NCBI GenBank assembly: GCA_028712015.1
Contig: JAQTRB010000008.1
Coordinates: 1-12,345 of the forward strand
Reading direction: 5' to 3'
Origin: Syntrophales bacterium
GTDB taxonomy: Bacteria; Desulfobacterota; Syntrophia; Syntrophales; UBA5619
Length of the DNA stretch: 12,345 nt
This document shows, piece after piece, positions 5,881 through 12,345 of the stretch. Positions within the stretch are counted from its first letter, which is position 1, and every line of letters starts with the position of its first letter. Both the position numbers and the translations under genes were made by a program. The notes under the pieces were generated by a model that saw only the letters and a list, made by a program, of their open reading frames with translations, had not been told where the DNA came from and searched no databases.

Positions 5881-6536
5881 ATCAGCTCGATCCGCCGGCC
5901 GACGGCGGTTGCCCTGGCCGCATCTCCCGCCGCTTCATGCCAGGACTTTGAACGTTCGAGCCAGGCGAGCAACGCCGTTTTCCAGCCGTTTTGGGATGCG
6001 GTCTCCACGGCGGTCTGCAGAATCGCGTCGTTTTCCAGATGATGACGGACGGCAATGCCTGCGGCGATCAAACGGGAGAACGGATCTTCAATCGCCGCGA
6101 TTGCGGCGGTCGCCTTTGCAAAATCCCCGCTCCGGAACGCCGTCCAGAACGGACGATAGGATTCAGGCAGCAGCGAAACCTCGGCATCCACCGCATTTCC
6201 CTGAAGGAACAGATAAAAGTTCCGGTTCGCGGGGGCCGGTTGCGCGGCCTCGATCTGCGGGTAATCCCCCGCCTCTATTTCCGCCAGGATCGCGACCTGC
6301 AACGCCATCCGCGTCAGCCATGCCTTTCCCAGCAGATCGATGTCCCCGCTTTTCTTGATTTCCTCGACGGCATTCCGAAAAGGGATTTCCGCAACGGACG
6401 GCGCGCGTCCGGTCAGAAAATCGCGCTTGAATGTCTCCAAATGCCTGTGACCCGTTTCGATCCAGGCCGGTGCGGGCCTGGAGCCGCAGCCTGCCAGCAG
6501 AAGGATCAGAAAGAGCAGACAGAATCGCTTCTTCAT
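5874..6536 (-). CDS. Predicted lipoprotein at the end of the Mla-type operon
   Basis: A 220-residue protein with a classic lipoprotein signal: MKKRF, a hydrophobic stretch, then the lipobox LLAGC with acylated C17. The mature part is soluble and helix-rich, with no motif I recognise. Its C-terminal two thirds (AIAAIEDPFSRLIAAGIAVRHHLEND, TAVETASQNGWKTALLAWLERS) resembles helical-repeat (TPR-like) proteins, but no clear repeat is countable. Its ATG overlaps the mlaD stop (ATGA at 6536-6533), so it is translationally coupled to mlaD. By position it may be the auxiliary lipoprotein of the transporter, anchored to the outer or inner membrane; that role is inferred from the operon only. It is convergent with pdxT across a 72-bp gap. 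Confidence 0.75.
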   Translation of the reverse strand: MKKRFCLLFLILLLAGCGSRPAPAWIETGHRHLETFKRDFLTGRAPSVAEIPFRNAVEEIKKSGDIDLLGKAWLTRMALQVAILAEIEAGDYPQIEAAQPAPANRNFYLFLQGNAVDAEVSLLPESYRPFWTAFRSGDFAKATAAIAAIEDPFSRLIAAGIAVRHHLENDAILQTAVETASQNGWKTALLAWLERSKSWHEAAGDAARATAVGRRIELMK

Positions 6537-7486
6537 GGCAGCTTGATCTCCGGTTGGGTTTTGAACGGGATTTTCCGATCGATCTCGTCGGCCAGGTTGC
6601 GGATCGTCATGATCGTCTCATCCAGCTCATTGCGGAGCCCCTTCAAATTCTTCGTGGAATCGACCGCCTCGGCGCTCACCTGGTTGATGTTGTCGAAGGT
6701 TGTGTCGATCTTCGCCAGTTTCATCAGCAGGTCGCGCAGGATGTTCCGGAACTGCGGCAGCACGCCGTCTGGTCCGTAGAGCTCCTCATCGGTTTTACCG
6801 GCCATCGCGTCAATCCGCTGGAGGATTCCATCCACCCGGGCGGTGATCTCTTTGATTTTCCTCAGGGACTCGTGGATCGCCTTGATGCTTTCCGGATCGC
6901 CGATGGCGATCTCCAGCAGAGAATCCCGCTTGGAAAAACGGGCGATCAACGTCTCCGTTTCCCGGAGAATCCGGTTCACGTCCCCTTCCGGATCGTCAAG
7001 TTTTGCGGTGATCCCTTCAATATTGGCCATGATCCGGTCCGCCTTTTCGATGATCGGCTGCGCGCGTTTGATGATTTCATTGATATCATTGGATTCGGTC
7101 AATTCCGGGATTGCCTGCGGCGATAGGGGACGATCGCCGAGGTCGCTCGTCTGTACGACGATCCTGGGTATCCCGATCAGCGGTTTGTCCAGGATGAACT
7201 TGCTGTTTGCCCGGATCATTCGGATATGACGCTCCGGGATCTTGATCTGGATCAGGACGATGCCTTGATCATTGAGTTCCAGCGAGCTGACCTTGCCGAT
7301 CGTGAAGCCCCAGACGGCGACCGGCATCCCCACGGTCAAGTTTTCTCCGGTCTTCGAGGAGAGGGTATAGGTATGGACTATGGAAAAAACATCCTTCCTG
7401 TAGGCCACATACGTGATCGAGGCCAGGATCAGGATCGTGACGATCGTGATGAAAAGCCCCACCTTGAATTCAATTCTCCGCGCCAT
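6533..7486 (-). CDS. mlaD: MCE-domain (MlaD-type) lipid transport protein
   Basis: A 317-residue periplasmic protein anchored by one N-terminal membrane helix (about residues 9-27, GLFITIVTILILASITYVAY). An MCE domain follows at about 36-115: SKTGENLTVGMPVAVWGFTIGKV then LIGIPRIVVQTSD, the usual barrel-forming core. The C-terminal half (about 125-300) is a long run of amphipathic helix, probably coiled coil, and ends in RKIPFKTQP. MCE proteins form hexameric rings that carry phospholipids between membranes with the MlaE permease. The frame is open upstream to 7543, but I chose the ATG at 7486 (MARRIEFKVG): MCE proteins start with a short basic stretch before the helix, and this start overlaps the preceding gene's stop by 17 nt. 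It is coupled by ATGA to the lipoprotein gene. Confidence 0.9.
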   Translation of the reverse strand: MARRIEFKVGLFITIVTILILASITYVAYRKDVFSIVHTYTLSSKTGENLTVGMPVAVWGFTIGKVSSLELNDQGIVLIQIKIPERHIRMIRANSKFILDKPLIGIPRIVVQTSDLGDRPLSPQAIPELTESNDINEIIKRAQPIIEKADRIMANIEGITAKLDDPEGDVNRILRETETLIARFSKRDSLLEIAIGDPESIKAIHESLRKIKEITARVDGILQRIDAMAGKTDEELYGPDGVLPQFRNILRDLLMKLAKIDTTFDNINQVSAEAVDSTKNLKGLRNELDETIMTIRNLADEIDRKIPFKTQPEIKLP

Positions 7487-7940
7487 CGTTTGTCTCGTAT
7501 GGTTCTTTTTCCCGACTATAATCAAAAATATGGACTTCTGCAATCAGATCGTCGATTTTTTGGAGAGCCTCCGTGAAGAATCGGCCGCCGGGGCGAGCGG
7601 GCAGGAGCCGGAAGGGCCTGTCCAGACAGACAATCGCATCCCGGATTGTCGCTGCCCGGATGAACATGACGCAAAAGCGCTCCTCCTCCGTCAGGAAGGG
7701 ATTTCGTTTCTCGGCAATCGACGTCATGCCGAAGCGCTCCAGCAGATCGATGACCAATGCCCGCGACTTCTCCCCGGGCAAATTCTCATGGTATTGACGG
7801 ATCAGGGCGATATTGCTCCAGACCGGCAGATTTGAAATCAGTGGGACTTCCGGTGAAACCAGGCCCACATTCAGCCGGTGATCCGTGAGAAACGCCTGCA
7901 AGGCCTTTTTCAGGGTCTCTTCGCTTTCGAAGAGCCTCAG
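7470..7940 (-). CDS. Shortened ABC ATPase-like protein (MlaF position), no Walker A
   Basis: About 150-156 residues, in the place of the MlaF ATPase between permease and MCE genes. It aligns only with the later part of an ABC ATPase. NVGLVSPEVPLISNLPVWSN then IALIRQYHENL corresponds to the Q-loop region, but the Q-loop glutamine is absent. FLTEEERFCVMFIRA sits at the signature (LSGGQ-RVAIARA) position. AIVCLDRPF sits at Walker B, with the Asp kept and the catalytic Glu replaced by Arg. No P-loop exists and there is no room for one, because the upstream sequence is mlaE in the +1 frame. No ATG, GTG or TTG lies at a sensible start. The given start is CTG at 7940, overlapping the mlaE stop as CTGA; ATT at 7946 is an alternative. 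The end overlaps mlaD by 17 nt, which favours real translation. It probably cannot hydrolyse ATP alone. Confidence 0.6.
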   Translation of the reverse strand: MRLFESEETLKKALQAFLTDHRLNVGLVSPEVPLISNLPVWSNIALIRQYHENLPGEKSRALVIDLLERFGMTSIAEKRNPFLTEEERFCVMFIRAATIRDAIVCLDRPFRLLPARPGGRFFTEALQKIDDLIAEVHIFDYSREKEPYETNDGAEN

Positions 7941-8722
7941 ATGAATCTTATGATCGATGACAGCACCTCGATGATGATGATGGCCAGAAAAACCGTAACC
8001 ATTCCGTTTAACACCGAAACCGGAATGCTCGTCAGTTCCCGCGTGGCGCGCAATCCGAAACCGATCGGGATCATTGTGATGAAAAACCCGAAGGTTGCGC
8101 ACTTGATCAGCAGCACGATGATGTCGAAGATATCTGCGGCATTCAACAGGGTGTCGAAATAGGCGTCCACGCCGGTCCCGAAAATGAGGCCGGAGACGAT
8201 GAGTCCGACGGAGAGGACGACCAGCGCGAAAACGCTGGTCAGGAAAATCATGGAAAGCATCCCGCTGAGAATCCGCGGTACGAATAGATAGTGGAGCAAA
8301 TCGATCCGGAAGTGTTCGAGGGTGTCGAGTTCCCGGTTGACCTTCATCACGGCGATTTCGGCGTTGATCGCCGCGCTGGAACGGAGCGCGAGGAGCAGCA
8401 CGGTCACGAAGGGGGCCAGTTCCGTCACGACGAATCCCATCAGCAGCCGTCCCAGATAGTCCGTCAGCCCGAGATTCTTGATCACCTGAAAGGCCATGCC
8501 GTTGATCAGGGAGCCGAAAACGGCCGCAACGGAGAGAAACAGCGGCAGGATCTGAACCGAGGTGAAGTAGAACTGATGGATGAACACCGTGCGGGAGGCG
8601 CTGTTGTAGGTCCGGCGGTCGAAAATGCTCAGGAAGACCCCCGCTGCGAAAGCAAGCGTGCCGAGCAGCGAAGAGGTTGTCCGCATAGCGGTCCTGCCGA
8701 TGTGTTCGATCATCTCGACCAT
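7937..8722 (-). CDS. mlaE: MlaE/YrbE-family ABC transporter permease
   Basis: A 261-residue integral membrane protein with about five to six hydrophobic segments. The family signature region is clear: VVTELAPFVTVLLLALRSSAAINAEIAVMKVNRELDTLEHFRID followed by YLFVPRI. This matches the E-x-x-P...R-x-x-A-x-x-A-E-x-x-x-M-x-V...E...L pattern of MlaE. MlaE dimers move phospholipids across the inner membrane together with an ATPase and MlaD. The start is ATG at 8722 or ATG at 8713 (MIEHIGR, nearer the usual family start); neither has a strong ribosome site. It is the first gene of a leftward operon (mlaE, ATPase-like, mlaD, lipoprotein) and is divergent from the FAH-family gene across 230 bp. Confidence 0.9.
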   Translation of the reverse strand: MVEMIEHIGRTAMRTTSSLLGTLAFAAGVFLSIFDRRTYNSASRTVFIHQFYFTSVQILPLFLSVAAVFGSLINGMAFQVIKNLGLTDYLGRLLMGFVVTELAPFVTVLLLALRSSAAINAEIAVMKVNRELDTLEHFRIDLLHYLFVPRILSGMLSMIFLTSVFALVVLSVGLIVSGLIFGTGVDAYFDTLLNAADIFDIIVLLIKCATFGFFITMIPIGFGLRATRELTSIPVSVLNGMVTVFLAIIIIEVLSSIIRFI

Positions 8723-8829
8723 AGCGCAAACCGTAGTGTTGATTCCCGAAGAACGCGGAGGCGGTTCTTTCCCCGTTCGCCGCGCGCCGGACCGGAGAAT
8801 CAGGCAAAACCCGGTCGGTGATACAACGA

Positions 8830-8898
8830 TGATTCAGGAACGCTTTTTTTGTAACACAGGAATCACCCGTCTGCAAATGAGATTCCATGGGGAATTTC
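8830..8898 (+). promoter_or_regulatory. Possible attenuator-type leader upstream of the FAH-family gene
   Basis: Four segments can pair in mutually exclusive ways. TGATTC (8830-8835) pairs with GAATCA (8860-8865). GGAATC (8859-8864) pairs instead with GATTCC (8881-8886). GAGATTCC (8879-8886) pairs with GGAATTTC (8891-8898) as a terminator. This 1:2 / 2:3 / 3:4 layout is like an attenuator. No leader peptide or known riboswitch core is recognised, and each alternative stem is only 6 bp, so chance is possible. Confidence 0.3.
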
Positions 8899-8906
8899 TT
8901 TTTTTT
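8879..8906 (+). terminator. Terminator-like hairpin with eight T, no gene ahead of it
   Basis: GAGATTCC (8879-8886) and GGAATTTC (8891-8898) form an 8-bp stem with one G-U pair and a 4-nt ATGG loop. T8899-T8906 follow directly. This is a good intrinsic terminator for a rightward transcript, but the only gene to the left (mlaE) is transcribed leftward. It may end a short RNA or control read-through into the FAH-family gene 47 nt downstream. The candidate promoter below lies after it, so it could also simply insulate that gene. Confidence 0.5.
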
Positions 8907-8915
8907 GCGAATCCT

Positions 8916-8923
8916 GCTATAGG
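8916..8923 (+). promoter_or_regulatory. Candidate extended -10 element for the FAH-family gene
   Basis: TGCTATAG reads as an extended -10 (TG-N-TATA.). The gene's start codon is 29 nt further on. No good -35 lies 17 nt upstream, where a T-run is found, as is acceptable for extended -10 promoters. Weak evidence. Confidence 0.28.
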
Positions 8924-8952
8924 GTTTTGTAAATAATCATCAGGAGCCGGCT

Positions 8953-9780
8953 ATGAAAATCGTGCGTTTTTCAACCGAAGAAGGCAAGATCTGTCTGGGT
9001 AGTCTAGATCAGGATCGTCCGGGAGAAGCCCGAATCATCGGGGGGGATCTGTTCGGGAACCTCGAACCGACCGGGAAGACGGCCCGGATCGGCCGTCTCC
9101 TTTCCCCGGTGAATCCCCCCAACATTCTGGCCGTCGGACTCAATTACGGTCATCATGCGGAAGAAACGAACCTCAGGCGGCCGAAGAGGCCCGTCATATT
9201 CATCAAGGCAACCACCAGCGTGATTGGGCCGGACGAGATGATTCTGCTGCCATGGGTCGGTCCGGATCAGGTCGATTACGAGGCGGAGCTTGCCGTGATC
9301 ATTGGCCGCAAGGCAAAAAACGTCAGGCGCGAGGAGGCCCTGGGGTATGTCCTGGGGTATGCTTGCGCCAACGATGTGAGCGCACGCGACTGGCAGATCG
9401 AAAAGCAGAAAAAGCAGTGGTCCAGAGGCAAGAGCTTCGATACCTTCTGTCCTCTTGGTCCCTGCCTGGTTACCCGGGATGAAATACCGGATCCGAATCG
9501 TCTTGCCATCCGGGCGATCCACAACGATCGGGTCATGCAGGACTCCAACACCTCCGATATGATTTTCGATGTACAGACGCTGGTCAGCGATCTGAGCCAA
9601 TCCTTGACGCTGCTTCCGGGGACGGTCATACTGACCGGGACCCCCGGGGGAGTCGGGTTTACCAGAACACCACCGGTATTCCTGAGGGACGGAGATCTGA
9701 TCACCATCGAAATCGAAGGGATCGGGAGCTTGGCAAACCGGGTCGGAAAAGAAGGCAATCCGGGGGTGTCGGAGGATTGA
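8953..9780 (+). CDS. Fumarylacetoacetate hydrolase (FAH) family protein
   Basis: A 275-residue cytosolic metal-dependent enzyme of the FAH superfamily (FAH, acylpyruvate hydrolase, 2-oxo-hept-3-ene-1,7-dioate hydratase and similar). Metal ligands E110 and E112 lie in VDYEAELAVIIG and D141 in CANDVSARDWQ. KSFDTFCPLGP (160-170) and LTGTPGGVGFTR (227-238) are the other family signatures. The short N-terminal domain followed by NILAVGLNYGHHAEE is the usual arrangement, and the length is normal. Substrate cannot be set from sequence: an acylpyruvate or a 2-oxo acid from aromatic or amino-acid breakdown is most likely. The ATG at 8953 has AGGAG 6 nt ahead. It stands alone, with 230 bp upstream and 199 bp downstream. 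Confidence 0.88.
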   Translation: MKIVRFSTEEGKICLGSLDQDRPGEARIIGGDLFGNLEPTGKTARIGRLLSPVNPPNILAVGLNYGHHAEETNLRRPKRPVIFIKATTSVIGPDEMILLPWVGPDQVDYEAELAVIIGRKAKNVRREEALGYVLGYACANDVSARDWQIEKQKKQWSRGKSFDTFCPLGPCLVTRDEIPDPNRLAIRAIHNDRVMQDSNTSDMIFDVQTLVSDLSQSLTLLPGTVILTGTPGGVGFTRTPPVFLRDGDLITIEIEGIGSLANRVGKEGNPGVSED

Positions 9781-9819
9781 CAAAGTTCACGGGACGTATA
9801 TATTACAATCGATTGGATT

Positions 9820-9842
9820 CAGGTTGCGTCATTCCCAACCTG
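9820..9842 (+). other. Perfect 7-bp hairpin downstream of the FAH-family gene
   Basis: CAGGTTG (9820-9826) pairs with CAACCTG (9836-9842) around a 9-nt loop. No T-run follows, so it is not a typical intrinsic terminator. It may protect the mRNA end or be chance. The rest of the 199-bp gap to the protease gene holds no recognisable gene. Confidence 0.3.
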
Positions 9843-9900
9843 CAGGAGGACGGAAAAGAGACCGGCCCGTCCCGCGAAGGTTCGGGGAATCAGAAAAAGC

Positions 9901-9930
9901 GAAAACTTGTTTAATCAGAGAAAATCAAGG
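9901..9930 (+). promoter_or_regulatory. Possible sigma-E/ECF-like promoter of the DegP-type protease
   Basis: GAAAACTT (9901-9908), a 16-nt spacer, then TCAAGG (9925-9930). This resembles the sigma-E pattern of an AACTT -35, 15-16 nt, and a TCAAA/TCTGA -10. The site lies 50 nt ahead of the degP-like start, and degP is a sigma-E target in enterics. In this lineage the ECF consensus is not known to me, so this rests on resemblance alone. Confidence 0.25.
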
Positions 9931-9979
9931 CTGTCCTTGGTCAAAAGCATGACGGCAGCCATAGCTTGGGAGGGAGACA

Positions 9980-11464
9980 ATGAAAATGGCGACAAAGGGT
10001 AGAAAGACCTTTATTATGTTTCTTTTGGCGTTTCTGATCGGGTTTTTCGTCATTTCGGTGGCTGAGGTTCTCCGCTCATCCTTTGCGCCGTCCGGCCCGG
10101 GGCCCGATGTGCAGGTTGCTTCCGCCGTTTCGACCTTGGATGTGCCGCGGACGCCGGTCTCCTTTGCGGATCTGGCCGAAAAGCTCAAACCTGCCGTCGT
10201 AAACATCAGCACAACCAAGACGGTCCGCAGTGGCGGATTTCGCTCACCTTTCGGTCAGGGATCGCCTTTCGGCCGTAATTTCGGCGGGGATGATTTCTTC
10301 GAACGTTTTTTCGGAGACATACCGCAGCGTCAATTCAAGCAAAGAAGCCTCGGTTCCGGGTTCATCATCAGCGACGACGGCTACATCTTTACGAACAACC
10401 ATGTCGTGGAGCAGGCGGACAAGATTCTGGTAAAGCTTTCCGACGGCAAGGAATACGAAGCGAAGGTGATCGGGAAGGATGCCAAGACCGATATCGCGTT
10501 GATCAAGATCAAGGCAAACGGCAGTCTGCCGGTCGTGGAAACGGGGGATTCCGATAAGCTGAGGGTAGGAGACTGGGTCATGGCGATCGGGAATCCGTTC
10601 GGCTTGGAGCAGACCGTCACGGCTGGGATTGTCAGCGCAAAGGGCCGCGTGATCGGGGCGGGGCCCTATGACAACTTCATCCAGACGGACGCCTCGATCA
10701 ACCCGGGAAACAGCGGCGGTCCGCTCTTCGGTATGGACGGCAAGGTGATCGGGATCAACACCGCGATCGTCGCGCAGGGGCAGGGGATCGGCTTTGCGAT
10801 CCCGATCAACATGGCCAAGACGATTCTTCCGGACCTGAAGGCCAAGGGAAAGGTGGTCCGCGGGTGGCTGGGGGTTTCCGTTCAGGACATCAGCGAGGAA
10901 ATCGCCCAGAGCATGAAGCTGAAGGACAAGAGCGGCGCATTGATTTCCGATGTCTTTAAAGACGATCCGGCCGACAAAGCGGGGCTCAAATCCGGAGATG
11001 TGGTCACCGAAATCAACGGCAAGTTGGTTAAAGACACGCATGAATTGCTGATGATGATTGCGGGATTCCGTGTCGGCGAGACGATCAAGGTCAAGATCAT
11101 TCGCGACGGGCAGGAAAGGGTGATCTCGATCACGATCGCGGAAAGAACCGACAAAGCGGAATTGGCGTCCGCTCAACAGTCCGGCGAGGCGTTCGGCATG
11201 ACGGTCCAGGAAATTACGCCGGAAATCGCCCGGCACCTCGGGCTTGCGTCCGCCAAGGGGCTCATTGTCGTCGATGTTCAGGAGGGGAGTGTTGCCGAGG
11301 AGGTGGGGATTCAGCCGCAGGACATCATTCTCCAGGTGAACAAGGTCAAGACCACAACCCTGAAGGAGTATCAACGGGAAATCGCGAAAGCGGGAGAAAA
11401 GGGGAGTATTCTCCTTTTGATCAAACGGGGCAAGACGACCTTCTTTGTTCCTCTGATGAAATGA
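9980..11464 (+). CDS. degP: DegP/HtrA (Do-like) periplasmic serine endoprotease
   Basis: A 494-residue trypsin-like protease with two PDZ domains that degrades or refolds misfolded envelope proteins. A hydrophobic N-terminal segment (about 10-27) acts as signal peptide or membrane anchor; no clean cleavage site or Cys lipobox is visible. The catalytic triad is H141 in FTNNHVVEQ, D171 in KTDIALIKI and S245 in NPGNSGGPLF. A Gly/Phe-rich LA-loop-like segment lies at about 85-120. PDZ1 (about 290-385) contains RGWLGVSVQDIS and PDZ2 (about 405-485) contains FGMTVQEITPEIARHLGL. The start ATG at 9980 has GGGAGGGAG just ahead. The symbol marks the Do family; DegQ or MucD are equally fitting names. 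The stop overlaps the next gene's ATG (ATGA), so the two are co-translated. Confidence 0.93.
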   Translation: MKMATKGRKTFIMFLLAFLIGFFVISVAEVLRSSFAPSGPGPDVQVASAVSTLDVPRTPVSFADLAEKLKPAVVNISTTKTVRSGGFRSPFGQGSPFGRNFGGDDFFERFFGDIPQRQFKQRSLGSGFIISDDGYIFTNNHVVEQADKILVKLSDGKEYEAKVIGKDAKTDIALIKIKANGSLPVVETGDSDKLRVGDWVMAIGNPFGLEQTVTAGIVSAKGRVIGAGPYDNFIQTDASINPGNSGGPLFGMDGKVIGINTAIVAQGQGIGFAIPINMAKTILPDLKAKGKVVRGWLGVSVQDISEEIAQSMKLKDKSGALISDVFKDDPADKAGLKSGDVVTEINGKLVKDTHELLMMIAGFRVGETIKVKIIRDGQERVISITIAERTDKAELASAQQSGEAFGMTVQEITPEIARHLGLASAKGLIVVDVQEGSVAEEVGIQPQDIILQVNKVKTTTLKEYQREIAKAGEKGSILLLIKRGKTTFFVPLMK

Positions 11465-12171
11465 GCAAATCGAGGAACATCGAAGAGCGCCGGGAAGATC
11501 TGCTGAAGATATATGCGATTCTGAACGAGTATTTCGGGGATCTCCGGTGGTGGCCGGCCGACGGACCCTTCGAGGTGATGGTCGGGGCGATCCTGACCCA
11601 GAACACGGCCTGGTCAAATGTCGAAAAGGCAATCGAGGCTCTGCGGCGGGACAGGCTTCTGTCCCCCGCGGCGCTTTTTCATATCCCGGAAGGTGAATTG
11701 GCCGGGATCATCCGCCCCTCCGGCTACTATCATCTGAAAGCGGGAAGGTTGAAATCCTTCGTCCGGTTCTTTCTGGAAGAGTATTCCGGAAGCGAAGCGG
11801 CCATGAAGGTTGAACCGCTTTCGATTCTTCGCGACAAACTGCTCGGCGTCCGAGGCGTCGGACCGGAAACCGCCGACAGCATTCTTCTGTATGCCTGTCA
11901 AAAGCCCGTCTTCGTCTGCGATGCCTATACGAAGCGGATTCTTCTCCGGCACGGCATGATCGGAGAGGATGCCGGCTACGCCGAGATCCAGGCGCTGTTC
12001 ATGGATCATCTGCCGCCCGATATTTCCCTCTTCGGTCAGTATCACGCCCTGATCGTAAACACCGGAAAGATGTTCTGCCGCAAGGAGCCGCGCTGCGGGG
12101 CCTGTCCGCTTGCGGGGTTGGCGGCCGCGAACAGACCGTCGTTGCCCCGGAGGAAGGCGGTTCACCCATGA
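11461..12171 (+). CDS. Endonuclease III / MagIII-like HhH-GPD DNA glycosylase
   Basis: A 236-residue base-excision-repair protein. The N-terminal helix region shows PFEVMVGAILTQNTAWSNVEKA (36-57), the helix-hairpin-helix is LLGVRGVGPETADSILLYA (127-145), and the catalytic Asp is D154 in VFVCDAYTKRI. The position that is the lyase lysine in endonuclease III (K120) is E136 here, as in MagIII 3-methyladenine glycosylases, so it is probably monofunctional and acts on alkylated bases (family inference). The C-terminal iron-sulfur motif is incomplete: C206, C212 and C215 are present but no fourth Cys follows (CPLAGLAAANRP), so a normal [4Fe-4S] cluster is unlikely. The ATG overlaps the protease stop, and its own stop overlaps the next ATG. 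The best ribosome-binding signal is within the upstream gene. Confidence 0.85.
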   Translation: MSKSRNIEERREDLLKIYAILNEYFGDLRWWPADGPFEVMVGAILTQNTAWSNVEKAIEALRRDRLLSPAALFHIPEGELAGIIRPSGYYHLKAGRLKSFVRFFLEEYSGSEAAMKVEPLSILRDKLLGVRGVGPETADSILLYACQKPVFVCDAYTKRILLRHGMIGEDAGYAEIQALFMDHLPPDISLFGQYHALIVNTGKMFCRKEPRCGACPLAGLAAANRPSLPRRKAVHP

Positions 12172-12345
12172 AGCTGAAGGACTACGCCGGAATCATCCAC
12201 CTGCATTCGGCCTATTCGTTTGACGGTCGCGCTTCGATTCCGGAAATCCTTGCCGCGGCGCGAAAATGCGGCGTCGATGTCCTTCTGCTGACGGACCACT
12301 CCACCCTTCGGGCGAGAGAAGAGGGGTTGGAGGGATGGCGGGACG
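12168..12345 (+). CDS. PHP-domain metal-dependent phosphoesterase, N-terminal part
   Basis: The first 59 residues of a gene that continues beyond the window. IIHLHSAYSFDGRASIPEIL carries the H-x-H metal motif and LLLTDHSTLRAREEG the T-D-H motif of PHP phosphoesterases. Members include histidinol-phosphatase-like, RNase AM/trpH-like and polymerase-associated proteins, and the fragment is too short to choose. The family's N-terminal start coincides with the ATG at 12168, which overlaps the glycosylase stop (ATGA) and has GGAGGAAGG upstream. It forms the third gene of a coupled run: protease, glycosylase, PHP protein. Confidence 0.85.
   Translation, partial: MKLKDYAGIIHLHSAYSFDGRASIPEILAAARKCGVDVLLLTDHSTLRAREEGLEGWRD

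Noticed and set aside
8836..8850. Second terminator at the seven-T run 8844-8850
   Set aside because: No stable hairpin immediately precedes the T-run; it falls in the loop between 8830-8835 and 8860-8865.
7941..8888. Long leftward frame extending the ATPase-like protein upstream through mlaE
   Set aside because: The translation is Arg-, His- and Asp-rich shadow of mlaE in another frame, while mlaE itself has clear family motifs and membrane segments.
10244..11632. 462-codon leftward frame opposite the DegP-type protease
   Set aside because: It is the antisense shadow of a gene with intact catalytic triad and PDZ motifs; composition is Arg/Asp/His-rich and low in motif content.
1..12345. 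CRISPR arrays, tRNA or rRNA genes, prophage or integron features
   Set aside because: No regularly spaced repeats, no tRNA-like cloverleaf with a GTTC-A-A arm, and no rRNA or phage proteins were seen on either strand.

Overview
The window looks like a chromosomal segment of a GC-rich anaerobic Gram-negative bacterium. Gene content (ETF, HisHF beside PdxST, an Mla-type lipid ABC locus, a DegP-type protease, an FAH-family enzyme) and protein style suggest Desulfobacterota/Deltaproteobacteria, possibly near Syntrophales. That placement is an inference from family resemblance; no rRNA or other marker gene is present.

Layout. 1-201 is the 3' end of etfA. It abuts, stop to stop, a leftward HD-domain phosphohydrolase gene (202-756). 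An IS110-family element follows. Matches between its upstream non-coding region and both flanks place it at about 868-2508, larger than its transposase gene (1115-2452). The region upstream of the transposase is a candidate bridge/seek RNA: it holds a 10-nt copy of the left flank and an 8-nt reverse complement of the right flank, arranged as target guides around a GT core. The element sits just upstream of hisH-hisF (imidazole glycerol phosphate synthase). After a 143-bp gap come pdxS-pdxT (pyridoxal 5'-phosphate synthase). Both pairs couple a class I glutaminase to a TIM-barrel synthase.

From 5874 to 8722 a leftward operon encodes an Mla/MCE-type phospholipid transport locus: permease (mlaE), a shortened ABC-ATPase-like protein with no Walker A motif and no standard start codon, an MCE-domain protein (mlaD) and a small lipoprotein. 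The genes overlap or are tightly coupled. A 230-bp divergent region (8723-8952) separates this operon from a rightward FAH-family hydrolase gene. This region carries a strong rightward terminator-like hairpin with no gene ahead of it, segments that could pair in attenuator fashion, and six GANTC sites.

The right end holds a DegP/HtrA serine protease (9980-11464), an endonuclease III/MagIII-like DNA glycosylase joined by an ATGA overlap, and, by another ATGA overlap, the start of a PHP-domain protein that runs off the window.

Most genes are ordinary housekeeping genes. The observations most worth checking are the guide-like RNA of the IS110 element and the ATPase-like protein lacking a P-loop in the Mla operon.
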